DNA of 52,317 nucleotides from CAYVBW01 sp964449995. GTDB lineage: Bacteria > Patescibacteriota > Microgenomatia > UBA1400 > PJMF01. The translations under genes and the position numbers were made by a program. The notes below the pieces were generated by a model that was not told the origin of the DNA, ran no database searches, and worked only from the letters and a program-made list of their open reading frames with translations. How positions within the stretch are numbered: position 1 is the stretch's first letter; the number at the start of each line of letters is the position of its first letter. Shown one piece after another: positions 41,601-49,599 of the stretch. The stretch is taken from positions 1 to 52,317 of the forward strand of contig CAYVBW010000002.1 of the NCBI GenBank assembly GCA_964449995.1, written 5' to 3'.

Positions 41601-42135
41601 CTGTAATTACATGCCTTCTGCTAACTGCAATCTCTATCCATGAACCTCTTAGTGGTCTTAGCTCAGCTAGATAATAAACCTCACCAGTATTGCGATATTC
41701 CTCTCCAGAAAAAAATACTCCAGGAGATCTCACTAGCTGTGTCACGATCCCTCGCTCAATGCCATTAATCACAAAAGTACCAACAGGAGTCATTTTAGGA
41801 ATATCCCCTAAAAATACATCTTGAGTTCTTCTCTCTCCAGTTTTTTTATTAATTAAAGTTGTTTCAACATATAAGGAGGTCTCGTAAGTTAAATTCTTTC
41901 TTTTAGCCTCAGCCACTGAATACTTAGGCTCGTTATAATGATGAGCTCCGAATTTAAGAAGCCAATTTTTACCAGTGTAGTCCTCGATTCCTCTGCCGCC
42001 ATTAATTTGAGACAGGGATTCTTGAATCCCGTTTTGCAAAAAATCTTCATAACTTTCAATTTGCAATCCAATGAGGTCTAGTTCTGGTAATTCTTCAGTT
42101 TTCTTCCCCCAATATTGTCTTTGGCTATTTTGCAT
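38689..42135 (-). CDS. rpoB: RNA polymerase subunit beta, with altered rifampicin pocket and acidic tail
   Basis: 1148 residues. Fork loop 'DQTNPLSEID' and 'GVTRERAAF', then 'PEGPNIGL'; later 'GDKLAGRHGNKGVIS' and the C-terminal 'GGQRVGEMEVWALES'. In the rifampicin pocket (residues 381-406, equivalent to E. coli 506-531) several contact residues differ: Ala388 for Gln513, Ile389 for Phe514, Asn401 for His526, and Arg for Ser508 and Gln510. Asp516 and Ser531 are kept. The last 65 or so residues are an acidic tail rich in Glu, Asp and Gln. The Shine-Dalgarno AAGGAG is strong; a terminator-like hairpin stands in the leader. Confidence 0.98.
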   Translation of the reverse strand: MQNSQRQYWGKKTEELPELDLIGLQIESYEDFLQNGIQESLSQINGGRGIEDYTGKNWLLKFGAHHYNEPKYSVAEAKRKNLTYETSLYVETTLINKKTGERRTQDVFLGDIPKMTPVGTFVINGIERGIVTQLVRSPGVFFSGEEYRNTGEVYYLAELRPLRGSWIEIAVSRRHVITVKIDRRRKVPATVLLRALGIESNEQILELYKDISKQDEFNLVENTLAKDDTTTKDEALVEIYEKLRPGEPATIDTARDYFRTHFFDERRYNLGRVGRYKLNRRLKTDIDENLTVLDKADIIETIRYLIGLQNGQGKVDDIDHLSNRRVRRIGELVKDTAFRIGLIRLEKSIREKMSLTKTDSSLTPSALVNARPLIATVSQFFRRNRLSAILDQTNPLSEIDNLRRLSVLGSGGVTRERAAFSMRDINVSQYSRICPVRSPEGPNIGLVTYLALYTRVNNFGFLEAPYRRVIAEGDKMKVTNEIVYMAADEEEDYKITHAELDIDKDNFIKDEWVAFRHNNQFLEGPVDQVEYIDVVPRQVVGTSASLIPFIAHDEANRALMGSHMQCQAVPLIKAESPIVGTGMEAVVSQAMGRTIYALHGGVVEYADGQKIIIKINKTELDDAKKEHEESEIPNINLVDNTEVYKISKFIRTSQSTSYSQKPLVNVGDRVKKGDLIIDGPASEQGELALGTNLLIAYASFDGLGYEDAIVVSDRLVKDDLLTSVYISEHEAQVMDTRLGPEELTNDIPNVSENYLANLTEEGIVRIGSEVSSGDILVGKVAPKGETELSSEERLLRAIFGEKSKEVRDTSLRMPHGERGTVIDVQILDRDQDDELNPGVLKQVKVRVAEKRKIKVGDKLAGRHGNKGVISKIVPVADMPHLEDGTPIDVIISPLSVLARMNLGQLLEAHLGWAAQELNYKVALPVFENIDEEKIWQELEKAGLPSSGKAQLYDGRTGQAYREKTAVGVTYMLKLVHMVDDKVHARSTGPYSLVTQQPLGGKAQMGGQRVGEMEVWALESHKAAYTLQEMLTIKSDDVGGRSRAFKAMVKGIDIPAPTVPESFKVLMRELNALSLDVIPLDLKEEEDQEDQEAEVIVEDEDLSFSDEEDSPPQEEAEEEKEDELQEDQEPTDEDLEDDQEIEDEQDEEA

Positions 42136-42173
42136 AGAGGCTCCTTAAATTATTCAACTCAAGCAAGTTAAAA

Positions 42174-42194
42174 AGAGGCTAACTTGTAGCCTCT
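42174..42194 (-). terminator. Terminator-like hairpin in the rpoB leader
   Basis: Perfect 8-bp stem AGAGGCTA / TAGCCTCT with a 5-base loop, followed on the minus strand by TTTTAA and preceded by a T run. It ends 38 bases before the rpoB ATG at 42135, upstream of the Shine-Dalgarno. It may stop transcripts from mltG or attenuate rpoBC expression. Confidence 0.65.
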
Positions 42195-42398
42195 AAAAAA
42201 ACCAGATTGAGAATTAGTTTTGAGAAATCACTAATTTAAATTTAAATATTTTCTATATTTTTAATATTGCTATATTACGATTGTGATAAGCTAAATTAAA
42301 ACCTGATCGCTATTAGTGACAAAGTTTTTTACAACTTTCTGACACTCCACAAAATTAACGCAGTTTACATAAAAGCGTATTTTATCAGGATCAATTTA

Positions 42399-43388
42399 TT
42401 AACGCAAGTATTGATCAATATTTTGATTGTGTTCCTCAAGATTGCGTCCAAAATGAACTCTCCCTTGGTTATCGTGAATATAGAAAAGATAATCTGAAGA
42501 CTCAGGACGCAAAGCTGCCTCAATAGCATTAATGCCTGGATTACAAATTGGTTTTGGAGGAAGACCAGGGTTTAGGTAAGTGTTAAAGCTGGAATCAAGA
42601 TTTTTATCTGCTTGCCTAGGGACAGCCCACCAACTACCTAAATCACTGTCGTATCCCTTAGCATATTGTAGAGTGGCATCAACCTGCAAGGGCATACCCG
42701 ACCCCAACCTCTTCCATAAAACGCCAGAAATTAACTTCATCTGCTCAAAATCTCTAGCTTCTCTTTCTAATAAAGAAGCCATGGTTAATATCTCATTCAA
42801 TGTATATTTTGAATCTTCAATCTCTTCCCTGAAGGGTTCAATTCTCTTTTCAAAAGTATTATTCATCAATAACACTAAAGCCTGAGTAGTTATCTCTTTT
42901 GGTACCAAGTATGTATCTGGAAACAACTTTCCTTCAAGCGCTACAGTCTGGGTTAAAAATTCATCTGCATCATAAGCAGTTAACGAATACTGTTGTAAGC
43001 TTTGAGCTATTTCTTCGCGACGCATACCCTCTGGTAAAGTAATCCACAAATCATCGGCTCCTTCGCCTAGGATTTCTAAAATAGCAGCCACATCCATTGC
43101 TGGAGAAAGTTCAAAGCTCCCAGCTTGAATTTGATATTTATCGCTGTTTAGGCGGTAGTAAATCTTAAAAAGCAAATCACTTTTAATAAATCCCTTTTCT
43201 TTTAATCTACTGCTAATAGTAGCCACACCCTCTCCTTTTTTAACCACAAACCTCTCTAACTGCCGATTATTTGGCTCAGGAGCCTGAAGCAAAGATAAGC
43301 CGTAAATAACAGTAATCATCGTTACAACAAAAAGGCTTGCAATAGTTATTAATGCTATCTGAATAATTTTAGTTTTTTGTTTCATCAT
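42399..43388 (-). CDS. mltG: Endolytic murein transglycosylase MltG
   Basis: Cuts nascent peptidoglycan glycan strands in the inner membrane and so sets chain length. 329 residues: one N-terminal membrane helix (about 9-30), a LysM-like region ('VVKKGEGVATISSRLKEKG', 48-66), then the YceG catalytic domain. The catalytic Glu208 lies in 'ASLLEREA' (204-211). Substrate-loop motifs 'LQVDATLQYAKG' and 'NTYLNPGLPPKPICNPG' (269-285) are present, and the end is 'RVHFGRNLEEHNQNI'. It is upstream of rpoB and 57 bases after ruvX, the common neighbour of mltG. Confidence 0.96.
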   Translation of the reverse strand: MMKQKTKIIQIALITIASLFVVTMITVIYGLSLLQAPEPNNRQLERFVVKKGEGVATISSRLKEKGFIKSDLLFKIYYRLNSDKYQIQAGSFELSPAMDVAAILEILGEGADDLWITLPEGMRREEIAQSLQQYSLTAYDADEFLTQTVALEGKLFPDTYLVPKEITTQALVLLMNNTFEKRIEPFREEIEDSKYTLNEILTMASLLEREARDFEQMKLISGVLWKRLGSGMPLQVDATLQYAKGYDSDLGSWWAVPRQADKNLDSSFNTYLNPGLPPKPICNPGINAIEAALRPESSDYLFYIHDNQGRVHFGRNLEEHNQNIDQYLR

Positions 43389-43445
43389 TATTAAAATTTA
43401 TTTTTAAAGGTGAAAGTAAGTTTAACATATTTTAAGGAGATTAAC

Positions 43446-43847
43446 CTAATTGTCTAGGTGAGAAGAATTTTCTAAAGCTAGCCACTCCTCCAAAATAAAG
43501 GCTGCTGCAAAATGATCGATATACTTTGGAATAGGTTTACTCCTTAATTTCATCCTTGCTATTACTTCAGAAGAAGACAATGTCTCGTCAAAATAAATTA
43601 TGGGTATTGATAGTAGGTCTTGAAGTTTTTTTTCAAATCTGCGTGTCTTTCTAGCTGTCTCATTCTCAGAAATTCCTAAAATAATTTTTTTAATTTGGTT
43701 TTTGTTGCAATAATTCACAATCTCTTCAAGCGCTTCATCTTGGTTTTGATAATGAATAATTTTTAGCGGTTGTGCTAAAAAGTCTTGGTTAACCGCTAGG
43801 CCCATTCTTTTTGTACCAAAATCAATTGCTAATAATTTTTCTTTCAT
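43446..43847 (-). CDS. ruvX: RuvX / YqgF-family RNase H-like nuclease
   Basis: YqgF/RuvX enzymes are RNase H-fold nucleases linked to Holliday-junction resolution and pre-16S rRNA end processing. 133 residues. The acidic catalytic residues are in place: Asp9 in 'AIDFGTKRMG', Asp87 and Glu88 in 'FDETLSSSE', Asp111 in 'IDHFAAAFILEEWL'. Next to mltG, as in many bacteria, and 7 bases after the sortase gene. Confidence 0.93.
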   Translation of the reverse strand: MKEKLLAIDFGTKRMGLAVNQDFLAQPLKIIHYQNQDEALEEIVNYCNKNQIKKIILGISENETARKTRRFEKKLQDLLSIPIIYFDETLSSSEVIARMKLRSKPIPKYIDHFAAAFILEEWLALENSSHLDN

Positions 43848-43854
43848 AAATCTT

Positions 43855-44820
43855 TCATTCCCTGATCAATTGAGCAGTGACAACTCCTCTTCGCAAATAG
43901 GTTCCCTCAGGAACACAGGTTACTAATTTTAGCTGTCGACTATTATAATCCTGAGATAAGATATATGTGTCAGTAGGCTTAACCTCTACCTTATCCTGTA
44001 CTATATAGGTATACCTAACATCACCATAATTAAGATATATTTTATCTCCTGGCTCAAGAGTCATTATTGTGCTAAAAATAGAATTATAACGACGAGGATT
44101 ATTTTCACTAGGATTATAAAAGTGACGTAATAAAGAATGACCAAAAATTACAGGCGATCCTGGTTTACCTGGAAGTGACGTGCCCGGGTATTGAATAAGA
44201 CTTTCCTCTAAATTTGTTCCTCCTATTTTAACAACAGCATTATTAACATCTAACTTGGGAATTTCCAAAACATATTCACCTGTTTGTTTAGACAACAAAC
44301 TTGTTCTGTTTACTAAATCTGCAACCATTTGATCCTCAAACCAATTAGACAAATTTGTATAGTCTAATTCTGCATCAACAATAATAGGACCTTGTCTGAT
44401 TTGAGACATTTCATGGCCCAATTCACCTGACCTTGCTGTTTGGGCCACAACTAAAGGAGTTGTGCTCAAAATAATTTCCTGAGGAATAGGGGCAATTAGG
44501 GTTGGCGAGGCTGGTAAATTTTTTAAATAAAAACCAATTATTGGAACTACAGCACTACCTAATAAAAATAGTCCTACAACTATCAAAAAAATTGGCACAA
44601 ACGTTGCGCCCAAACGGATTATTGCCGGAACCGACTTCACTGCTTGCTGCCTATGTTTATCGTCAACAGTTTTTTCAACCTCTTGAGTGACAGTAAGTCT
44701 AGCTAATTTTTCTTCCACTTGAGCTTCTACTTCTTCATAGCTACCATTTTCAAGCAAAGCCTGTCTATAAAGCTTAATTAACTCTTTACGATCTAATTCA
44801 AGATTATTTGACTGAGACAT
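43855..44820 (-). CDS. Membrane-anchored sortase
   Basis: Sortases are cysteine transpeptidases that join LPxTG-like surface proteins to the wall or to each other. 321 residues: about 70 cytoplasmic charged residues, a membrane helix (72-97), a Pro-rich linker, then the catalytic domain (about 180-320). The triad is His228 in 'IFGHSLL', Cys302 in 'KLVTCVPEGTYLRR' and Arg310/Arg311. Near-family class (D- or E-type) is not fixed. The long N-terminal cytoplasmic part is unusual. No LPxTG-type substrate was seen in the window. It sits between the 735-residue fusion gene and ruvX. Confidence 0.9.
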   Translation of the reverse strand: MSQSNNLELDRKELIKLYRQALLENGSYEEVEAQVEEKLARLTVTQEVEKTVDDKHRQQAVKSVPAIIRLGATFVPIFLIVVGLFLLGSAVVPIIGFYLKNLPASPTLIAPIPQEIILSTTPLVVAQTARSGELGHEMSQIRQGPIIVDAELDYTNLSNWFEDQMVADLVNRTSLLSKQTGEYVLEIPKLDVNNAVVKIGGTNLEESLIQYPGTSLPGKPGSPVIFGHSLLRHFYNPSENNPRRYNSIFSTIMTLEPGDKIYLNYGDVRYTYIVQDKVEVKPTDTYILSQDYNSRQLKLVTCVPEGTYLRRGVVTAQLIRE

Positions 44821-44822
44821 AG

Positions 44823-47030
44823 CTAATTAATGCTAAGAACTATACGATCAGCTTCTGTGGGCAATGATTTAAAAAAACTAGCAGCCAAGGCAGGCCTAAA
44901 TGTAAAATCTACCTGTGCTGCAATATTTAAATTATCAAGCTGAGATTGTGCTTCTTGAATAGATAATCCAACTAATTCTTCTTTTAAATCTTCTTCTACT
45001 ACTACAGCTTTGACGATACCTGATATTTCTGCTTCTAGACTAACCCTATCACTATCCTCCTCAGTTATCACCCTAGGATCAACAGTGGGTTCTTGGTCAG
45101 TAAAAATATAATTCTGTGGAACGTCATTCTCTAAAACAGCTTGAGATAAAGCAATCAAGTCTTTGGTTGTGTAGGTTAGACCTTGCAAACTAATAGTTAA
45201 AGACAAACTTACTTTATCTACTTCTTCACCTATCTCATCGCTATAGGTTTCCTCTACTATTTGATAAACTTCTGTTGGAATAACATAATCTGCCTGCCCT
45301 GCATTTTCTCCCAATTCTTCCCTAGCCTTTTTAAGCAATCTTTGCCTCAGGTTAACCAATAATTCTTGATGATCTTCTTGTGAGACAACTCTAATTTCTC
45401 GGCTTGATCCACCAGAAAAATCTTCTTCAGCACGTGCTGAATAAGTATTAGTACTAAAATCTTCAATTCTAAATTCAGTTTTATTACTAATGTTACCTTC
45501 TGCCCCAATTTCTTTAGCAGTTAAAATAATTTTAAGTCTGCCAAATTCTCTAATTTCGCCCTCACCATCTTCAGTCTCTTCAACTGAAGCAGCTGGGACT
45601 ACAAAATCTTCTGTTGCTTCAAATTCTAAATTCTCAGCCTTAAAAACAGTACCGGCTGAAAAAGTTTTTTCTTCATCAGTTTTATTAAAAACCACCACTT
45701 CTCCTTGAGCCTTTTCTCCCACTTCCTTTATCCCCGTGGTTTGAGTTTCCTGACTATCTGATACTTCATAATTTACCACACTTGCTTTTAGTAAATTATT
45801 GGCAGGATCAGAGGTTGCAATCGTGGGGTCTAAAATAATTGTTGCGGTCTGCTGAATAGTTTGGGTGTCAGGACTTAGTACTACTGTAACCTGATAACTA
45901 TTTTTAAGCAAAAAATAATAAATAATGGCTGAAGCAATGATGCCAATTATCACACTTAGAATAATAATAATTTTAAAATTAAATTTTTTATCTCTACTGG
46001 AAATTTTTGGGCTATCTTTTTTAAGGTTTTTAAAAGTCGGTAAAAATTTTAAAAACCTCTTTCTTGAATCAAACAACCTATCTTTTTTTGTTTCTATTTC
46101 TCCCTGCTGCTGTTCTTCTTTTTTGTCATCTTTGACATCCGCCACCTGTTGGGCTTTTACCGCACTGATTGGCACACCAAAACTAGCCTGATGAAATTCT
46201 TCTTTTTCTTCTTTATCTATTGATTGAAACACAGAAGCGTCAGTTTCTGCTTCACTTTGCATAGATATAATTCCAATTTGCTTAGCTATGGCTTCACCAC
46301 AGTTTTTAGCAATAATTTCTAGCAAACGATCTGGATCAATAACTTCAATAATTGGCTTTTGGATAAAATTAAATTGATCAGTCCAATCCAAAGTAAATAG
46401 CTGCTGTTGATATAACCTTAATTTTTCTTGATCAATAACTGAGGATGACAAAATAATATTAGGAGGAAGCTTTAATCCATTAGCGGAAAAATTTTGCTCC
46501 AATCTAGCCAGGGCTTCATGAACATCAGAAACAATGTCTTGAGAGCGACCAACTGACAAAGACCCTACTGTTTTCCCTTGTTTAATCACCATCAAATCTA
46601 AAAAATTTGTCCCCATATAAAGAACAATTGACGATAAATAGCTGTTTTCTTTAATTAAAAATTGATGGATTGCTTCTGTAATTAAAACAAAACCTATAGC
46701 TTCTAGCGAAAGCGATTCTGTAATTTTTTTCAATTCCTGCTCGTGAGATTCTAGAATGGCATTATTTTCTACCCAATGAGGTTCAAAGGCAAATAAAACT
46801 TGATCAGTTTCCTCAGATTTCTTTCCTAAATCCTGCAAGCTTTCATCTAATTGGATCAGCTGCTCTTCCTGAGTGCTATAAAATCTTACTTTTGATTTAT
46901 TTAAAATTACAATCTTCTGATCAATAACTTGCCATAAAGCTGCTTGTATTGATTGATCAGTTAAAACAATCAAGATAAAAAGATCATTTTTTTTGATTAA
47001 ATTTTTAGAAAAAAGGTTTGGCAGGCCCAT
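44823..47030 (-). CDS. Actin-like / transmembrane / surface-domain fusion protein, 735 aa
   Basis: No named family is certain. Residues 1-260 look like an alpha/beta ATPase-fold of the FtsA/PilM type: 'DLFILIVLTDQSIQAALWQV' near the start and 'SIVLYMGTNFLDLMVIKQGK' (134-153) followed by 'VGSLSVGRSQDIV' have the shape of the actin-fold phosphate segments, but without clear canonical residues. About 260-350 is a charged linker; 351-375 is one membrane helix; 376-735 is an exported, Thr/Glu/Val-rich beta region of repeated-sheet type, in places resembling baseplate-J-like surface proteins of CPR genomes. It is 2 bases from the sortase gene and 125 bases after alaS. Confidence 0.6.
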   Translation of the reverse strand: MGLPNLFSKNLIKKNDLFILIVLTDQSIQAALWQVIDQKIVILNKSKVRFYSTQEEQLIQLDESLQDLGKKSEETDQVLFAFEPHWVENNAILESHEQELKKITESLSLEAIGFVLITEAIHQFLIKENSYLSSIVLYMGTNFLDLMVIKQGKTVGSLSVGRSQDIVSDVHEALARLEQNFSANGLKLPPNIILSSSVIDQEKLRLYQQQLFTLDWTDQFNFIQKPIIEVIDPDRLLEIIAKNCGEAIAKQIGIISMQSEAETDASVFQSIDKEEKEEFHQASFGVPISAVKAQQVADVKDDKKEEQQQGEIETKKDRLFDSRKRFLKFLPTFKNLKKDSPKISSRDKKFNFKIIIILSVIIGIIASAIIYYFLLKNSYQVTVVLSPDTQTIQQTATIILDPTIATSDPANNLLKASVVNYEVSDSQETQTTGIKEVGEKAQGEVVVFNKTDEEKTFSAGTVFKAENLEFEATEDFVVPAASVEETEDGEGEIREFGRLKIILTAKEIGAEGNISNKTEFRIEDFSTNTYSARAEEDFSGGSSREIRVVSQEDHQELLVNLRQRLLKKAREELGENAGQADYVIPTEVYQIVEETYSDEIGEEVDKVSLSLTISLQGLTYTTKDLIALSQAVLENDVPQNYIFTDQEPTVDPRVITEEDSDRVSLEAEISGIVKAVVVEEDLKEELVGLSIQEAQSQLDNLNIAAQVDFTFRPALAASFFKSLPTEADRIVLSIN

Positions 47031-47155
47031 ATTAAAAAATTTTAATTATCATTAATATCAATAACAAATTTACAGCTAGATATCATTATATTAGAGTTTT
47101 GCAAAAATGAGAAATTATTAAGATTTACAATAGGCCTGTAATAAACTATTTGAGT

Positions 47156-49021
47156 TTAGCGAAGATAGACCCTGCGTACTCCAGCTGATGCAGATTTTTC
47201 TTTAAAAATCTCAATTTCCTCAATTTCACCAGTTGAATCTACGTGGGGTCCTCCACAAATTTCCTGAGAAACAATTTCGTCTTGACCAATTTGATAAACA
47301 TCAACTGTCTCAGAATATTTATCCAAAAAAGCAGCTAGGGCACCAGCCTTGATTGCTTTGTTTTTATCCATTGTTTTTTTAATAACTGGCAAATCTTTTT
47401 TTATCCAGTTGTTTACCATGTTTTCAATCTTTTTTAATTCGTTCCTATCTACAGCTTTTGGATGAGAAAAATCAAAACGCAATCTCTTCTCAGTAATATG
47501 AGATCCTTTTTGAATCACGTGTTCTCCCAAAACTTCTCTTAAGGCAGCGTGCAAGAGATGCGTGGCAGTATGATAAGCAATCGTTCTTGTCGCACTATTA
47601 GCCAGACCACCTTTAAATCTTTGATCGACTCCTCTTTTGGAGACCTTAATATGTAATTTTTTTTGTAAATTAAAATCTTTCTCTAAATTTTTATCAAGCT
47701 TAATTTTTCTTGATTTGGCCTCTTCAATACTCATTTCAAGCGGAAAACCATAAGTTTGATATAAGTCATAAGCCAATACTCCGGTTAATTTTTGATTTTC
47801 TGATGTTAGTTGATTAAATTTTTTTAATCCTTTTTCTAGCGTTATTTCAAATTTTCCAATCTCTTGAGAAACAATTTCTTTAATTTTTTCTTGGTTAGTA
47901 AACAATTTAGGAAAGGGTTGTTGGTAAATTCCCGCTACAACTAAAACCAAATCAGACAACTGGTGGGTGTTCTCGTTTAAAAATTGCCAGTGTCTTAAAG
48001 ATCTTCTTAATAATCGGCGAACCATATAGCCCTGATCTTTGTTGCTGGGTTTAACATTATCATTAATTAACATCACGGCAGCTTTTAAATGATCAGCTAT
48101 TACCCGAAAGTGTTTTTTGTTTTCTTTAATATATTTTTGACCCGTGTGTTCTTCTACTTTTTCAAGAATTGGCCAAAAAAGTTCTGTTTTAAAAATATCA
48201 GGCTGATGTTTGGTTGCAGCTAAAATTCTCTCTAAACCTCCTCCGAAATCAATGTTCTTTTGAGGTAGTTCCTTAAAACCGTCTTGTGTTTTTTGATACT
48301 GCATAAAAACACTGTTACCAATTTCCAAAAATCGACCACACTCACAATTTGGGTGGCAGGGTTGTTGGGCAAATTCAGAATTTTCATGGTATTTAAACTC
48401 AGGCCCAAAATCATAAAAAACCTCACTATCTGGACCCCCAATCTCTCCTAGAGGCATGTCGTCTGGATTACCTGCTCTAGACCACCAATTTTTATCGGCT
48501 GGATAATAAAAAATTCTTCCCTTATCGATTCCTCCTTCAGCAGCATTTTCGATAATACCAGCATCAATATCTCTTTGAGAAAATAGTTCTTGCCAAATAA
48601 GTGCTGATTCTTGATCAGATTCTATGCCATATTTTTCACTACCGGCAAACACTGTTACAAAAAGTTTATCCACCGGCAAGCCCACTTCATCTATTAAAAA
48701 CTGGAAAAACCATTCAAGCTGTTCTTTTTTAAAATAATCTCCAAGGGACCAATTACCCAACATTTCAAAAAAAGTAGTGTGTCTGTTATCTCCTACTTCC
48801 TCAATATCTTGAGCTCTAAAACATTTTTGAGAATTAGTAATCCTCTTACCTACAGGATGCTCTTCTCCCAATAAGAAAGGCATCATTGGTTGCATGCCTG
48901 CTGTTGTGAAAAGTGTTGTTGGATCATTTTCTGGAATCAATAGCGAAGAAGGTACTACTGCATGCTTTCGATTTGCAAAAAAATCTAAATATTTGTGACG
49001 AAGCTGATTAGCAGTAATCAT
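47156..49021 (-). CDS. alaS: Alanyl-tRNA synthetase, short form lacking the C-terminal domain
   Basis: Charges tRNA-Ala. 621 residues against about 875. Class II core: 'NSQKCFRAQDIEEVGDNRH' (63-81), 'FFEMLGNWSLGDYF' (84-97) and 'GGGLERI' (260-266). A Cys-rich loop 'PCHPNCECG' (221-229) may bind zinc. The editing domain is present with HTATH (His484, His488) and Cys589/His593; the last motif reads CGGPH where CGGTH is usual. The protein ends at 'SASAGVRRVYLR', exactly where the C-Ala domain would begin. Starts 6 bases after the DUF6580-like gene. Confidence 0.95.
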   Translation of the reverse strand: MITANQLRHKYLDFFANRKHAVVPSSLLIPENDPTTLFTTAGMQPMMPFLLGEEHPVGKRITNSQKCFRAQDIEEVGDNRHTTFFEMLGNWSLGDYFKKEQLEWFFQFLIDEVGLPVDKLFVTVFAGSEKYGIESDQESALIWQELFSQRDIDAGIIENAAEGGIDKGRIFYYPADKNWWSRAGNPDDMPLGEIGGPDSEVFYDFGPEFKYHENSEFAQQPCHPNCECGRFLEIGNSVFMQYQKTQDGFKELPQKNIDFGGGLERILAATKHQPDIFKTELFWPILEKVEEHTGQKYIKENKKHFRVIADHLKAAVMLINDNVKPSNKDQGYMVRRLLRRSLRHWQFLNENTHQLSDLVLVVAGIYQQPFPKLFTNQEKIKEIVSQEIGKFEITLEKGLKKFNQLTSENQKLTGVLAYDLYQTYGFPLEMSIEEAKSRKIKLDKNLEKDFNLQKKLHIKVSKRGVDQRFKGGLANSATRTIAYHTATHLLHAALREVLGEHVIQKGSHITEKRLRFDFSHPKAVDRNELKKIENMVNNWIKKDLPVIKKTMDKNKAIKAGALAAFLDKYSETVDVYQIGQDEIVSQEICGGPHVDSTGEIEEIEIFKEKSASAGVRRVYLR

Positions 49022-49027
49022 AAATGT

Positions 49028-49564
49028 TTAATTATTGTTAATAACATTCTTGTGAAACTGATTTAATTTATAGCAACTTTTTAAATTCTTAGATAATAAA
49101 TTCAACAAAATTGTTGTTCCTCCAAAACAAATATCTCCTAAAAGAGTGTTTCTATAGAAGGGTAAGGCTGCTAGATAACAAGCAAGTAATCCTGACCAAG
49201 TTGAGGGATACCAGTAAAGCCAGACCCCAAAATTCGATAAAAGAAAAAACAATAAGCTAGCTAAGGGCAAAAAAACAATTTGTTTTTTCAGTTTGTTTTG
49301 AGCTAATCGACCTAAAACATAATAGCTGGCAAAGCCCAAATAAGTAAAAATAAAACCACGATATAATCCAGAAAAAAACCAATCAAAAATAATAATTTGT
49401 CCAAAAAAAAGTACAACATTCTTCTGAAAAAAACCAAAGCTGCCCAAAGGACTAAAGTTTGGCGCTAATTTCAGAAAACGACTAACAAATACAACCACTG
49501 CAACTATAATTTGTTTTAAAAAATTGTACAGATCAGAGTCAGTGGAAACACTAATTTGTTTCAT
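49028..49564 (-). CDS. Polytopic membrane protein, DUF6580-like
   Basis: 178 residues with five or six membrane helices. Pattern matches to DUF6580 proteins: 'FLKLAPNFSPLGSFGFF' (34-51), 'YRGFIFTYLGFASYYVLGRL', 'FFLLSNFGVWLYW' and 'CYLAALPFYRNTLLGDICF' near the end. The family has no established function; the topology is of the size of ECF-transporter S components. It lies 6 bases before alaS and 35 bases after the DUF4430-like gene. The family assignment is from memory of motifs, not a search. Confidence 0.65.
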   Translation of the reverse strand: MKQISVSTDSDLYNFLKQIIVAVVVFVSRFLKLAPNFSPLGSFGFFQKNVVLFFGQIIIFDWFFSGLYRGFIFTYLGFASYYVLGRLAQNKLKKQIVFLPLASLLFFLLSNFGVWLYWYPSTWSGLLACYLAALPFYRNTLLGDICFGGTTILLNLLSKNLKSCYKLNQFHKNVINNN

Positions 49565-49599
49565 TACTAATAGAGGTTTATATTATTTTTTTAAAAATC

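Noticed and set aside
42317..42343. AAAGTT/AACTTT stem in the mltG-rpoB spacer
   Set aside because: AT-only 6-bp stem, expected by chance in such AT-rich sequence; no supporting feature.
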